NCBI GenBank assembly: GCA_001897525.1
Contig: MKTB01000002.1
Span: 132,196 to 196,195 of the forward strand
DNA from: Bacteroidetes bacterium 43-16
GTDB taxonomy: Bacteria; Bacteroidota; Bacteroidia; Chitinophagales; Chitinophagaceae
Direction: 5' to 3'
DNA: 64,000 nucleotides
A program made the position numbers and the translations under genes. Of this stretch, positions 9,074-17,556 are shown piece by piece; within the stretch, counting starts at the first letter, position 1; every line of letters begins with the position of its first letter. The notes under the pieces were generated by a model. It had not been told where the DNA came from. It searched no databases and saw only the letters and a list, made by a program, of their open reading frames with translations.

Positions 9074-10213
9074 TTAAAGATTCACTAATTCCCTGCCATT
9101 CTTTACTGCTCCTTTTACAGACATCTTAAAGCCGATCAGCTTTTGGATATCATTGAGCTCGTCCTTCTGTTCCGCATCACAGAAAGAGATAGCAACTCCT
9201 TCTCTGCCGGCCCTTCCGGTACGACCGATGCGATGCACGTAAGTCTCCGGAACATTAGGCAATTCATAGTTCACTACATGAGGCAGTTCATCAATATCAA
9301 TACCTCTCGCAGCAATATCCGTAGCTACCAGTACCCTGATGCGGGATTGCTTGAACTCATCCAGCACCCTTTGACGGGTATTCTGTGATTTGTCCCCATG
9401 GATAGCTGCAGATTTAATCCCCGCTTTACTTAATTGTTTCACCAGTTTATCCGCACCGTGTTTCGTACGTGTAAATACGAGCGAACGGCGAATGGCCCTG
9501 TCTTTCAATAAATGTATCAACAGGCCTGATTTCTCTTTTTTCTCTACAAAATAAACCGATTGCTCGACTCTTTGCGCAGTAGTAGATTGTGGCGTTACCG
9601 ACACTTCTACAGGATTTTTCAGGATAGCCTGTGCAAATTTCATAATAGCTTTCGGCATGGTTGCGGAGAAGAAAAGCGTTTGCCTCTGCTCCGGTATTTT
9701 AGCAATGATCTTTTTAACATCATTGATAAATCCGAAATCCAACATATGATCTGCCTCATCCAATACCAGTATCTCTATAGCCGAAAGGCTTATGATACCT
9801 TGTTGCATCAGGTCCAGCAATCTTCCCGGTGTCGCAATCAGTACATCTACATTTTGCTTTAATGCAGCTACCTGCTTACCCTGGGGAACACCACCAAAAA
9901 TAGCGAGTGATTTAATCCGAAGATACTTTGCGTAAGCAATACAATTTTCTTCTATCTGCAAAGCCAGCTCCCTGGTAGGAGTCACTACAAGGGCACGAAT
10001 GCCTGAAGTACGTTTGCTTTCCTGTAATTTTTGTAAAATAGGCAGCGCAAAAGCAGCTGTTTTCCCGGTTCCGGTCTGGGCACAGCCCAAGAGGTCTTTA
10101 CCTTCCAGAACAGGAGGAATAGCCTTGCTTTGTATCTCAGTAGCGGTCGTATAACCTACTTCTGATAAAGCACGTTGTATAGGATCTATTAAATTTAATT
10201 GTGTAAAATTCAT
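9074..10213 (-). CDS. DEAD-box ATP-dependent RNA helicase (RhlE type)
   Basis: ATP-dependent RNA unwinding enzyme. Motifs in order: Q motif (TEIQSKAIP), Walker A AQTGTGKT near residue 45, [12 protein letters not shown] at VLDEADHM near 150, SAT near 183, then in domain 2 ARGIDI and [10 protein letters not shown] near 325. At 379 residues it has a minimal C-terminal tail, like short RhlE proteins. It heads the cold-shock operon, consistent with the role of such helicases in cold ribosome assembly and mRNA turnover. Confidence 0.93.
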   Translation of the reverse strand: MNFTQLNLIDPIQRALSEVGYTTATEIQSKAIPPVLEGKDLLGCAQTGTGKTAAFALPILQKLQESKRTSGIRALVVTPTRELALQIEENCIAYAKYLRIKSLAIFGGVPQGKQVAALKQNVDVLIATPGRLLDLMQQGIISLSAIEILVLDEADHMLDFGFINDVKKIIAKIPEQRQTLFFSATMPKAIMKFAQAILKNPVEVSVTPQSTTAQRVEQSVYFVEKKEKSGLLIHLLKDRAIRRSLVFTRTKHGADKLVKQLSKAGIKSAAIHGDKSQNTRQRVLDEFKQSRIRVLVATDIAARGIDIDELPHVVNYELPNVPETYVHRIGRTGRAGREGVAISFCDAEQKDELNDIQKLIGFKMSVKGAVKNGRELVNL

Positions 10214-10609
10214 AATTTTGTTTTCCAGTCGTTAGCCTAAAGGAAGGCATACCAAGACAAGTTGTTCAAAATAATACCTGATAAAAATATTTATCCTGCA
10301 ATAAGATCACTTATCTGCGGTTTGCTATTCAAGGTTTTCTGCTTAGAGTAAATAAGAGAACGAACGATGCTCGAAAACTATTTACCAGATTGAAAAAACC
10401 CGGAAAATCATTCCTTTAAATTTTTTTGAAAACTTACCTTACTGATGGATACGACTTAGCGTAAAGCTACAATTCGAGCTTTCAGATGGCCGGTAAAATT
10501 TTCTTTTGATAAAATGTGTTTAAAAATTATATGGCAACTGAAAATCGAAAACTGAGAAAGAGAAAAATAAAAATTCTAAACTGTGCCAGAAAATGCGAAG
10601 GCAGGCGCC
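10214..10609 (-). other. long 5' leader / gene-free stretch upstream of the helicase
   Basis: About 400 AT-rich bases with no coding ORF. It is the presumed leader of the cold-shock operon. I found no strong long stem by eye. Folding or conservation would be needed to call a thermosensor. Confidence 0.4.
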
Positions 10610-10636
10610 TATCAAATATTTGATAATGCAAAGATA
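10610..10636 (-). promoter_or_regulatory. candidate promoter -7 box plus 16-bp palindrome, cold-shock operon
   Basis: On the minus strand TATCTTTG (10636-10629) matches the Bacteroidota -7 consensus TAnnTTTG. Just downstream, near the expected start, lies a perfect 16-bp palindrome TATCAAAT/ATTTGATA (10610-10625). I see no good -33 box. If used, this gives an untranslated leader of about 400 nt before the helicase, reminiscent of long cold-shock leaders. Confidence 0.4.
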
Positions 10637-10766
10637 GCGCTTTAAATTGAAAGAATTACTATTTATTTTATATTATTAACATTTACGCTTAAAATCATGT
10701 AGAGAAAATCGTCCGGCTAGCCTATAGACAGTACGTTAAAACTTCAGTAACAACAACATTAGAAGG

Positions 10767-11147
10767 ATGATTTTAAATTTGAAGCATATGGAACAACATA
10801 ATACAATTACCTTATACAGACCCGTCAACCAGGTAGAACTAGACCTCATCGAACAATCAGGCTGGAAAAAATTTCCACCGAGATTACCGGAGCAACCTAT
10901 CTTCTACCCTGTCATGAATGAAGCTTATGCGATCCAGATCACCCGGGAATGGAATGTTCCGGCTTATGGGATTGGCTATGTGACTGCATTTGAGGTAGAA
11001 AAAGACTATTTACAACAATTCAAAATCGAAAATGTAGGGGCAGAAATGCATCATGAGCTCTGGGTACCGGCAGAGGAGCTGGCTACCTTCAACAGTAAGA
11101 TCATCGGACCTATTCAAGTAATCCAAACCTATACAGAAAATGACTAA
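10767..11147 (+). CDS. conserved small protein of unknown function
   Basis: 126 residues. The family has a recognisable pattern: L-Y-R-P-V near the start, SGW-x3-PPRLPEQPIFYPV in the middle, and ELW(V/I)PAEEL-x2-FN near the C-terminus. From memory such proteins are sometimes labelled ADP-ribosylation/crystallin J1; nothing in this sequence supports an enzymatic role, so I treat it as unknown. The start is ambiguous between 10767 and Met8 at 10788. It overlaps the next gene by 8 bp, so the two are co-transcribed. Confidence 0.8.
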   Translation: MILNLKHMEQHNTITLYRPVNQVELDLIEQSGWKKFPPRLPEQPIFYPVMNEAYAIQITREWNVPAYGIGYVTAFEVEKDYLQQFKIENVGAEMHHELWVPAEELATFNSKIIGPIQVIQTYTEND

Positions 11148-12810
11148 GCTTGTTTTACCCGGCTGCATTAAAACAGGTGCCCTTCCCCTGATCCTGTTGT
11201 TAACAGCAGGATCAGCTTTTGCACAGCAAAAATTACAGCTCAACCAGCAAGGGGAAGCCTGGGGCAATAGCCTGGACAGCCTGGTAAAAACCAGGCAATA
11301 TGAACTGGTATCTGCCTTTGATACGGTATCCAAAAACCCTTTGCTTATTTACGCCCAGTACAGGAAAAACGGGCATTTCGGCATCCTGGACCTGAGCGGT
11401 ACAGAAGTCACCCCGGCCATTTACCAGAGTATTCCCGGCCTGGACAGGGGCATTACGCCTAACCTCTTTGCTTACCCCCAAAATTATGTGGTGCAGGAAA
11501 ACGGGAAGTACGGCTTGATAAGCAATACCGGGAAGGTCTTGCTGCCAGCCACCTACGAGCGCTTATACCAGCGTTCCAGGGATTCCCTGCACTACACGGT
11601 TACAGCAGGAGAGCAGGAATGGACCATTGACGCAAAAGGCCGTAAAGTGCTGCTCCCCCCGGAACCAGATCCCTGGGCACAAGCGACCGCAGAACGGGAA
11701 CCGGAGCAGGTCCTTTCTGCAGATGGTAAGACCTATCAGCTTAGACATTACTGGACAGATCAAATAACTACAGTGCCTAACCTGGGCGCTGTAGTGCACA
11801 ATTACGGTCAGACGGTTGTCTTCAAAAATGAGCTGGGCAAAACAGGCCTTTATGATGTTCATAAAAGAAAACTGGCTATACCCTTTGAGTATGACGAGAT
11901 AGACCTGACCTATCCCGGTTATTACCGGGTGGGCAAAAGTAATCGTAAAGGCATAGCAGACAGTACCGGGAAAGTAGTCATCCCTTTAATCTATGAACAC
12001 ATCGGGTTCACTTCCGGCGGGATCAATGCCTATGCAGACCATAAATACACGATTTACGACCAGAAGATGCGCCTCCTTTCTGAGACTAAATTTGATGGCA
12101 TTATGTACTCCGGGCAGAAGGGGATTATTGTCAAAAACGAGGGCAAATACGGGCTTATGAGCATAGATGGAAAAATACAATCCGCGATTGAATATGAAAG
12201 CATGGAGGTGCCGGAAGACCATGACCTGAAGTTTACCATCATTATTGCAAAAAAGAACGGTAAATACGGGGTGATGGATTTTGCAGGTAAGAGCTATACA
12301 GACTTTATCTATGACAAGATCGTACCGGAAAGCCTCGTATTCTCTGATAGCCGCTCGCTGGAGCCGGTCTTTAACGGTTATGCCAACCAGCCTAATTTAT
12401 TTTACTATGTCCAGGTAAACGGGCAATGGGGATTGCTGGATAATGATTTTAAAACGATGATCGCACCCTCTTATGAATATTTCCTTGAAAGCTATGACCG
12501 GACGGTATTGTTTGCCAGGCAAAACGGGAAATGGGGCATGATAGAAACGAGCACCCAAAAGCCACTCATTCCATTGATCTATGACAGACCACTGGAATAC
12601 AAAGCAGGTAATTACCAGGTGATGCAAGGTAATCAATATGGCCTGGTGAACCGGGAAGGTAAATACCTTGTACCCCTGCAAAGCAATACCATTGATGCGG
12701 AACTGATCTATAAAGGACTCTGGAAGCTGAGTAATTATAAAGAACGTAGTTTTTATTTTATCGATTACTCGGGCCGCAAAAGCCTCCCGGTATCCACAGT
12801 ATCCCGGTGA
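11140..12810 (+). CDS. secreted WG-repeat protein
   Basis: 556 residues with an N-terminal signal peptide (about 1-29, ending GSAFAQ). The rest is built from about ten WG repeats, each near 40-50 residues, of the pattern (N)G-K-(W/Y)-G-hydrophobic ... G-K-hydrophobic-I/L-P-x2-Y-(D/E). The repeats likely form a beta-rich solenoid or propeller-like surface that binds a partner. No catalytic motif is present. It is exported to the periplasm or cell surface. It overlaps the upstream gene and its stop nearly abuts the thioredoxin gene, so the three appear to be one transcript. Confidence 0.88.
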   Translation: MTKLVLPGCIKTGALPLILLLTAGSAFAQQKLQLNQQGEAWGNSLDSLVKTRQYELVSAFDTVSKNPLLIYAQYRKNGHFGILDLSGTEVTPAIYQSIPGLDRGITPNLFAYPQNYVVQENGKYGLISNTGKVLLPATYERLYQRSRDSLHYTVTAGEQEWTIDAKGRKVLLPPEPDPWAQATAEREPEQVLSADGKTYQLRHYWTDQITTVPNLGAVVHNYGQTVVFKNELGKTGLYDVHKRKLAIPFEYDEIDLTYPGYYRVGKSNRKGIADSTGKVVIPLIYEHIGFTSGGINAYADHKYTIYDQKMRLLSETKFDGIMYSGQKGIIVKNEGKYGLMSIDGKIQSAIEYESMEVPEDHDLKFTIIIAKKNGKYGVMDFAGKSYTDFIYDKIVPESLVFSDSRSLEPVFNGYANQPNLFYYVQVNGQWGLLDNDFKTMIAPSYEYFLESYDRTVLFARQNGKWGMIETSTQKPLIPLIYDRPLEYKAGNYQVMQGNQYGLVNREGKYLVPLQSNTIDAELIYKGLWKLSNYKERSFYFIDYSGRKSLPVSTVSR

Positions 12811-12848
12811 TGCTTTTATGTTTGATAGGAATCACTAACTTTGAAGGA

Positions 12849-13640
12849 ATGAAAAGCTTTATCCTTTTAATATGCTTATGCTGCAGCCTGGCTGTTGTGG
12901 CGCAAGACAAAGCAGTACCCAAACCCCAACATGTGATCATCGTGGATGACAAGATCGTATCAGAAGAACGCCTGAATGAATATGCCGCCCAGGAATTGAT
13001 CAAGAGTATGCAAAACGGGGTATCAGAAGCACAAAGAGCACAACTGGCCAAAAAGCTGGGGGATAAAATAGGAGAAGCACAGTTCATTCTTTTTATACAG
13101 CTCTATACCCCTGCACAAAGGGATAGTTTATTAGCGCAGCGCAAAAAGGAAGCACCCGGTTTACCGCCTGCAACAGCTAGCAGGAAAGATGAATTTAAGC
13201 TGAAGGTCAATGATGCGGCTGCCGACTTTAGTGTAACACTAACGAATGGTGAAACACTGAAGCTTTCTGAGCTGAAAGGAAAAGTCATCCTGCTCGACTT
13301 CTGGGCTACCTGGTGTGCTCCCTGCATTATGGAGTTTTACGATATTCACAACCATATCCTGCTTCCTCAAAAAAACAGTGATCTGGTCTTCTTGCCGGTA
13401 GCGATCGGAGAAGAGTTAGCGACCGTTCAAAATAAACTAAAGCAACTCAACAAAAAGGGCCTGGACTTCCATTCCGGGGTCGACACCGATCACCTGATAT
13501 GGGACCAGTATGCCAGTGGCGCGATCCCAAAGAATTGCATTATTGATAAGAAAGGCATCATCAGGTTCACCTCAACCGGGAATACCGAAGAAAACTTCAA
13601 CGCACTCAAAGCGATGATACAAAAGCTCCTGAACGAGTAG
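12849..13640 (+). CDS. TlpA/ResA-like thiol-disulfide oxidoreductase
   Basis: Secreted thioredoxin-fold protein of 263 residues from the chosen start. I prefer the ATG at 12849 over 12807 because it begins a clean signal peptide (MKSFILLICLCCSLAVVAQ). An N-terminal alpha-helical region (about 30-110) precedes a redoxin domain with the active site WATWCAPC near residue 153. A cis-Pro region (GAIPKNCII) follows. The presumed role is periplasmic thiol reduction. It is convergent with the dehydrogenase-like gene 24 bp away. Confidence 0.88.
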   Translation: MKSFILLICLCCSLAVVAQDKAVPKPQHVIIVDDKIVSEERLNEYAAQELIKSMQNGVSEAQRAQLAKKLGDKIGEAQFILFIQLYTPAQRDSLLAQRKKEAPGLPPATASRKDEFKLKVNDAAADFSVTLTNGETLKLSELKGKVILLDFWATWCAPCIMEFYDIHNHILLPQKNSDLVFLPVAIGEELATVQNKLKQLNKKGLDFHSGVDTDHLIWDQYASGAIPKNCIIDKKGIIRFTSTGNTEENFNALKAMIQKLLNE

Positions 13641-13664
13641 TCTTCGTCTTACTCCGTATTATGT

Positions 13665-14717
13665 TTAAAGCTGAAAAGAAAACGGCTCAGCACCTTGCTG
13701 CAATTGCTCAAAGAATGCAGGCAGGTCTTGAATTAATTCATGGCTGTGCATCAAGCCGGAAGCCTTAGTGTTGAGCAGGTGAGGCACCATGCCTGCTGCT
13801 ACCCTGGCCGTGATGGCACCTTCACCATAACCCTGTAAAAAGGCTTCCGAAGTTTCCCCGGCATCATCACGGGCTATCACTTTCACGCCATAGACATCGC
13901 TGCCCAACTTCATCTTTTTCAACAGGCCCATCATCATGCGCTGCACCCTTTTGTTCCTGTAGATACGGGTAAGGCCTAAAGTACGCAATGCGGCTACCAG
14001 AGCGGTAAAGAAACGGTTATCAAATGCCAGTCTGGTACTTACACTTTTTAATCCTTTTATGTTTTTTAAAATATACTGGTCTGCAAAATCAAAAAGGTAA
14101 AATGTACGGCTGCCCGCTAAGGTTGTGGTCTTAGGATCGGTAAAACTCTTCACCCGTTTATCTATGCCTCCGGACTTAATCCTGTATTGCCGGTGTAAAT
14201 GATCAAAGGTCCATTGGAAAGCCTGGTCACCATGCGCTTCTCCCAGGCCCAGTAAAATATAGATCTCCAAAGCAGAGGCATTGGGTAATTGTTGCAAGAC
14301 ATTTGCGGCCAGCAGGTTGGTGAGGCCGGGTGCCAGGCCCACACTGAACAGCATAGCCACACCCCGAGTCCTGGCCGCCTCATCTGTTGCTTCAAGATAA
14401 GCTAATACCTGCTGGCTGGCACTTATGTCCATATAATGTACCCCATGTGCCACACAAGCTTCTGGAATAGTACTATCGGGGATGTCCACACACATGATCA
14501 GTAAGGCTGCGCCTGTAAGGAAATCCGTATCCCTGGTGCGGGCGACATCAACCTGTATGATTTGCGTATCTTTATGGAGTGTTTCTTTGAGTCGGGCTAA
14601 AGGTCCCAACCTCCTTCCTGCAAGGGTGAGCTGGTATTGACTTGCAGCATCCAGGTGCTTCACTATAGCACTGCCTACAGCGCCCGAAGCGCCTATTATT
14701 ATAATCCGGTCCTTCAT
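13665..14717 (-). CDS. saccharopine dehydrogenase-like NAD(P)-binding protein
   Basis: 350 residues. A Rossmann fold at the N-terminus is marked by GASGAVGSAIVKHL near residue 8 and an AGRR turn after the second strand, the pattern of NADP-binding members. The middle region (VGLAPGLTNLLA) is typical of saccharopine dehydrogenase/homospermidine synthase relatives. True lysine-pathway enzymes are longer or differ, so the substrate is unknown. It is a single gene transcribed toward the thioredoxin gene. Confidence 0.82.
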   Translation of the reverse strand: MKDRIIIIGASGAVGSAIVKHLDAASQYQLTLAGRRLGPLARLKETLHKDTQIIQVDVARTRDTDFLTGAALLIMCVDIPDSTIPEACVAHGVHYMDISASQQVLAYLEATDEAARTRGVAMLFSVGLAPGLTNLLAANVLQQLPNASALEIYILLGLGEAHGDQAFQWTFDHLHRQYRIKSGGIDKRVKSFTDPKTTTLAGSRTFYLFDFADQYILKNIKGLKSVSTRLAFDNRFFTALVAALRTLGLTRIYRNKRVQRMMMGLLKKMKLGSDVYGVKVIARDDAGETSEAFLQGYGEGAITARVAAGMVPHLLNTKASGLMHSHELIQDLPAFFEQLQQGAEPFSFQL

Positions 14718-14781
14718 CCTTTTTCTTTTGCCGCAAAGGTCTTTGTTTATGGGCCAAAGGATTTACAGGATTCGCGAAAGC

Positions 14782-14813
14782 TTTTACATTTTAATGAATA
14801 AAGAGTAGCTTTG
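14782..14813 (+). promoter_or_regulatory. promoter of the beta-barrel gene
   Basis: TTTT (14782-14785), 20-nt spacer, TAGCTTTG (14806-14813) matches the Bacteroidota TTTG-N20-TAnnTTTG arrangement except for one -33 base. A start near 14820 would give a leader of about 17 nt. Confidence 0.6.
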
Positions 14814-14836
14814 TTTATACAAACAAAAAGATAGAT

Positions 14837-15427
14837 ATGAAAAATTTAATACTCGCTTTTGGCTGTCTCTTGCTGAGCAGCTTTGCCACGCAAGCCCAGG
14901 ACAAACTCAAGCATCATGAAGTAGCAGTAGGCTACGGTTTCTTGAGTACCAGTACGATGATCAATATCTTTTCAGATGTTTTAGCCAGCGCCATCACCGG
15001 GGGCAATTATTCCAAAACAGACAATAACTGGAGCGGCAACTTAATCGCCTCTTATAAATTCACTCCTTCCAATAAGCTGGGCCTGGGACTCACCTATGCA
15101 CATACCCGGAATACGGCAAACATCAACATTCATGATGTACCCAGCGGAAAGTCAACCACCAATTACCATACTATAGCTGCCGAGGTGCAGTACAACTATA
15201 TCACCAAGCCTTACTTCAGGCTCTATTCTGTATTGGGTGCCGGTATCACCAGCTATACTGAAAAATATGAACCCAATGCAGGCAGCACAGAGAAGAATAC
15301 GGCCGGTCATTTCAATTTCCAGTTAAGCCCGGTGGGCGTAAAGGTAGGTAACCGTATTGGTGCCATGGCAGAGCTGGGCTTTGGTTACAAGGGACTTTTC
15401 AATGCAGGATTATTTGTCAGAATTTAA
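14837..15427 (+). CDS. secreted outer-membrane beta-barrel protein
   Basis: 196 residues with a signal peptide (MKNLILAFGCLLLSSFATQAQ). Alternating hydrophobic strands follow (LIASYKF, LGLGLTYAH, AAEVQYNYI, RLYSVLGAGI, LGFGYKGLF). The protein ends in an aromatic/hydrophobic pattern (GLFVRI), as small OM barrels do. No enzyme motif is visible. It is followed after 18 bp by a membrane protein on the same strand. Confidence 0.8.
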   Translation: MKNLILAFGCLLLSSFATQAQDKLKHHEVAVGYGFLSTSTMINIFSDVLASAITGGNYSKTDNNWSGNLIASYKFTPSNKLGLGLTYAHTRNTANINIHDVPSGKSTTNYHTIAAEVQYNYITKPYFRLYSVLGAGITSYTEKYEPNAGSTEKNTAGHFNFQLSPVGVKVGNRIGAMAELGFGYKGLFNAGLFVRI

Positions 15428-15445
15428 ACCCACATTTAGTTTTTT

Positions 15446-15862
15446 ATGCATCCCGTTTTAAGAAATATACTGGCCCTGCTTGCCGGAATCATTGCAGGCA
15501 GCCTGATCAATGGTGCATTGATCAGCATCAGTGCACACATCATACCACCACCGGCAGGCGTAGATGTAACTACCGAAGCCGGGCTGAAGGCCGGCATACA
15601 TTTATTTGAACCCCGGCATTTCATTTTTCCTTTCCTGGCACATGCTTTGGGCACCTTTTTCGGTGCCTGGATAACGGTACTGATTGCTGCCAACCGGAAA
15701 ATGATGTGGGCCATGATCGTATCCTTACTATTCTTTATTGGCGGCGCAATGATGGTGTATAGTTTACCAGCCCCCATGTGGTTCAATATTACCGACCTGG
15801 TATTGGCTTATTTCCCGATGGGATATTTAGCTGCGCGCCTGGGAATGCGTAGAAGACCTTAA
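15446..15862 (+). CDS. small integral membrane protein, unknown function
   Basis: 138 residues with four predicted TM helices (about 5-30, 58-80, 85-106 and 112-132). A periplasmic or cytoplasmic loop holds PPPAGVDVTTEAGLKAG. The C-terminus is basic (RLGMRRRP), suggesting a cytoplasmic end. I recognise the general look of an uncharacterised Bacteroidota membrane family but no function. It is probably co-transcribed with the barrel gene and is followed by the terminator at 15916. Confidence 0.8.
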   Translation: MHPVLRNILALLAGIIAGSLINGALISISAHIIPPPAGVDVTTEAGLKAGIHLFEPRHFIFPFLAHALGTFFGAWITVLIAANRKMMWAMIVSLLFFIGGAMMVYSLPAPMWFNITDLVLAYFPMGYLAARLGMRRRP

Positions 15863-15915
15863 TACAGTCATTGAACGTTTATTAAAAAAGCTGATAGATC
15901 TATTAAAAGAAGGCG

Positions 15916-15950
15916 ACGGGCATCAGGGACTACTCCTGATGCCCGTTTTC
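15916..15950 (+). terminator. intrinsic terminator
   Basis: 12-bp perfect stem (15916-15927 with 15935-15946), 7-nt loop, then TTTTCGATTTT. It is a classic rho-independent terminator closing the barrel/membrane-protein transcript. Confidence 0.85.
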
Positions 15951-16011
15951 GATTTTATGCCTGCAATTGATTGCCCGGTTCATTAAGGCAACCCGGCTTA
16001 CAGGCAGCGTA

Positions 16012-16221
16012 CTATTGAGCGGAAACATCTCTTTTTTTCCGGGCAATACCTACCGTCCCGATATACATCTGTCCTTCCCGGAACTCAGTGCGGCTTGTTT
16101 TCTTTGCCAAAGCAAGGAATAAAAAGATAAAAGGTAAAGACAATAAATAAATGGCAAAACGAATCACTTTAGGCAATGCTCCTTTCTTGAGCCATATAAA
16201 TTTTGTCCGATTGACCCACAA
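16012..16221 (-). CDS. possible small membrane protein (doubtful)
   Basis: A 69-codon ORF with one strong hydrophobic segment (RFAIYLLSLPFIFLFLALA) flanked by basic residues. It lies in an otherwise gene-free 440-bp stretch between a terminator and efp. I see no recognisable family and no promoter box. It is kept at low confidence because the TM pattern with positive flanks is plausible for a real small protein. Confidence 0.3.
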   Translation of the reverse strand: MWVNRTKFIWLKKGALPKVIRFAIYLLSLPFIFLFLALAKKTSRTEFREGQMYIGTVGIARKKRDVSAQ

Positions 16222-16334
16222 GTCACATTTCTACTACAAAATTCCGGATAAATCATGAATTTCGATCTAAAAATGGCGCAAAATCAGTCATTTATACACG
16301 CTTAGTCACTAACTTATTAAAAAAATAGGCTTTT

Positions 16335-16366
16335 TTCGTTTAAATAAACTTACATTACTATTTTTG
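16335..16366 (+). promoter_or_regulatory. promoter of efp
   Basis: TTCG (16335-16338), 20-nt spacer, TATTTTTG (16359-16366) fits TTTG-N20-TAnnTTTG. A start near 16373 leaves a leader of about 15 nt. Confidence 0.6.
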
Positions 16367-16387
16367 CAGATAGTAAAATAAAAACCA

Positions 16388-16954
16388 ATGGCAAATACTG
16401 GAGACATCCGCAATGGGATGATATTGAAATTAGACGGCAACTTATACTCTGTAGTTGAGTTCGGGCAAAATAAAACCGCCCGTGCTGCTGCTAAGGTTTG
16501 GGCTAAATTAAAAGGTGTAGACAACAATCGCTCTATTGAGCATACCTGGAACTCAGGGGATACTATTTTCCCTGTAAGAGTGGAACGCCGCCCTTACCAG
16601 TTCTTGTATAAAGATGACAATGGTTTCAATTTAATGGACAACGAGTCTTTTGAACAAATTACTGTTGGAGAAAACATGATCGATCGTCCGGGCTTATATA
16701 AAGACGGCCAGGAGTGTTCTGTTTTGGTAAATACAGAAACAGAAATGCCGATGAGCGTAGAGCTTCCATCCTCAGTAGTGTTACGGGTTACTTATTCTGA
16801 ACCTGGCCTTAGGGGAGACACAGCAACAAGGACCTTAAAACCGGCCACTTTAGAGACCGGCGCTACGGTGAATGTACCTTTGTTTGTTGACACCGATGAG
16901 TTGATCCGTATCAACACCACTACCGGTGAGTATATGGAGCGTGTAAAAGAATAA
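16388..16954 (+). CDS. efp: elongation factor P with an atypical arginine-tipped loop
   Basis: 188 residues with the three beta-barrel domains of EF-P, which enters the ribosome E site and rescues polyproline stalling. The C-terminal signature is present (PGLRGDT, GATVNVPLFV, TGEYMERV). The domain I tip is unusual. The common PGKGxAF loop is replaced by NKTARAAAKVWAKL (about residues 29-42), which puts Arg where the modified Lys normally sits, and the loop is about two residues longer. The T-A-R-x-A-A pattern resembles, from memory, the YeiP/EfpL loop of E. coli. The rest is canonical. It is followed by accB and accC. Confidence 0.93.
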   Translation: MANTGDIRNGMILKLDGNLYSVVEFGQNKTARAAAKVWAKLKGVDNNRSIEHTWNSGDTIFPVRVERRPYQFLYKDDNGFNLMDNESFEQITVGENMIDRPGLYKDGQECSVLVNTETEMPMSVELPSSVVLRVTYSEPGLRGDTATRTLKPATLETGATVNVPLFVDTDELIRINTTTGEYMERVKE

Positions 16955-16984
16955 TATTTCAACCTAAATTCAAAAATTAATTAT

Positions 16985-17461
16985 ATGGAGTTTAAGCAAA
17001 TCCAGGAATTATTAAAAGCTGTAAATAAGTCTACGATCAGCGAATTATCTATAAAAGACGGCGATTTTGAGATCACCATCAAACAAGCGACTACAGAAGC
17101 TTTAGCTATGCCTGTAGCTCAATATGCTCCTGTAGCCACACAAATGGCTGCACCGGCACCTGCTGCTCCTGTTGCAGCTGCACCGGCAGCGGCGGCTCCT
17201 GCTGCAGCGCCAGCACCATCAGCTAATGAAAAAGTGATTAAATCTCCAATGATCGGTACCTTCTACCGATCATCAGGACCAGATAAACCTCCATTTGTAT
17301 CGGTAGGAGATGAGATCAAGTCCGGTGATGTGGTATGTATCGTGGAAGCCATGAAATTGTTCAACGAAATTGAGAGTGAAGTTTCCGGCAGAATCGTAAA
17401 AGTATTGGTGGATGATGGTACTCCGGTAGAGTATGATCAACCATTATTTATCGTTGAATAA
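16985..17461 (+). CDS. accB: biotin carboxyl carrier protein of acetyl-CoA carboxylase
   Basis: Carries biotin between the carboxylase and transferase half-reactions of malonyl-CoA synthesis. The N-terminal helix region (1-45) is followed by an Ala/Pro-rich flexible linker (about 50-80). A biotinyl domain follows with the EAMKLFNEIE site, whose Lys is the biotinylated residue near 123. 158 residues is normal. It lies 30 bp after efp and 95 bp before accC. The efp-accB-accC order is common in bacteria. Confidence 0.96.
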   Translation: MEFKQIQELLKAVNKSTISELSIKDGDFEITIKQATTEALAMPVAQYAPVATQMAAPAPAAPVAAAPAAAAPAAAPAPSANEKVIKSPMIGTFYRSSGPDKPPFVSVGDEIKSGDVVCIVEAMKLFNEIESEVSGRIVKVLVDDGTPVEYDQPLFIVE

Positions 17462-17556
17462 AATTAAATCTAAATGTGATAGCAATCTTAGGGTGCAAAC
17501 TTTAAGCTTGTTGTCACATTTGTTATTATCATTTCCCTAATTTAAAGATAGGCCTA

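Noticed and set aside
11140-12810. Repeated DNA-like pattern in the WG-repeat gene considered as a repeat array
   Set aside because: The repetition is at protein level with diverged codons; there are no regular identical repeats or spacers, so it is not CRISPR or a DNA satellite.
17462-17556. accB-accC spacer considered as a regulatory RNA
   Set aside because: 95 bp with no clear stem, promoter box or conserved element visible by eye.
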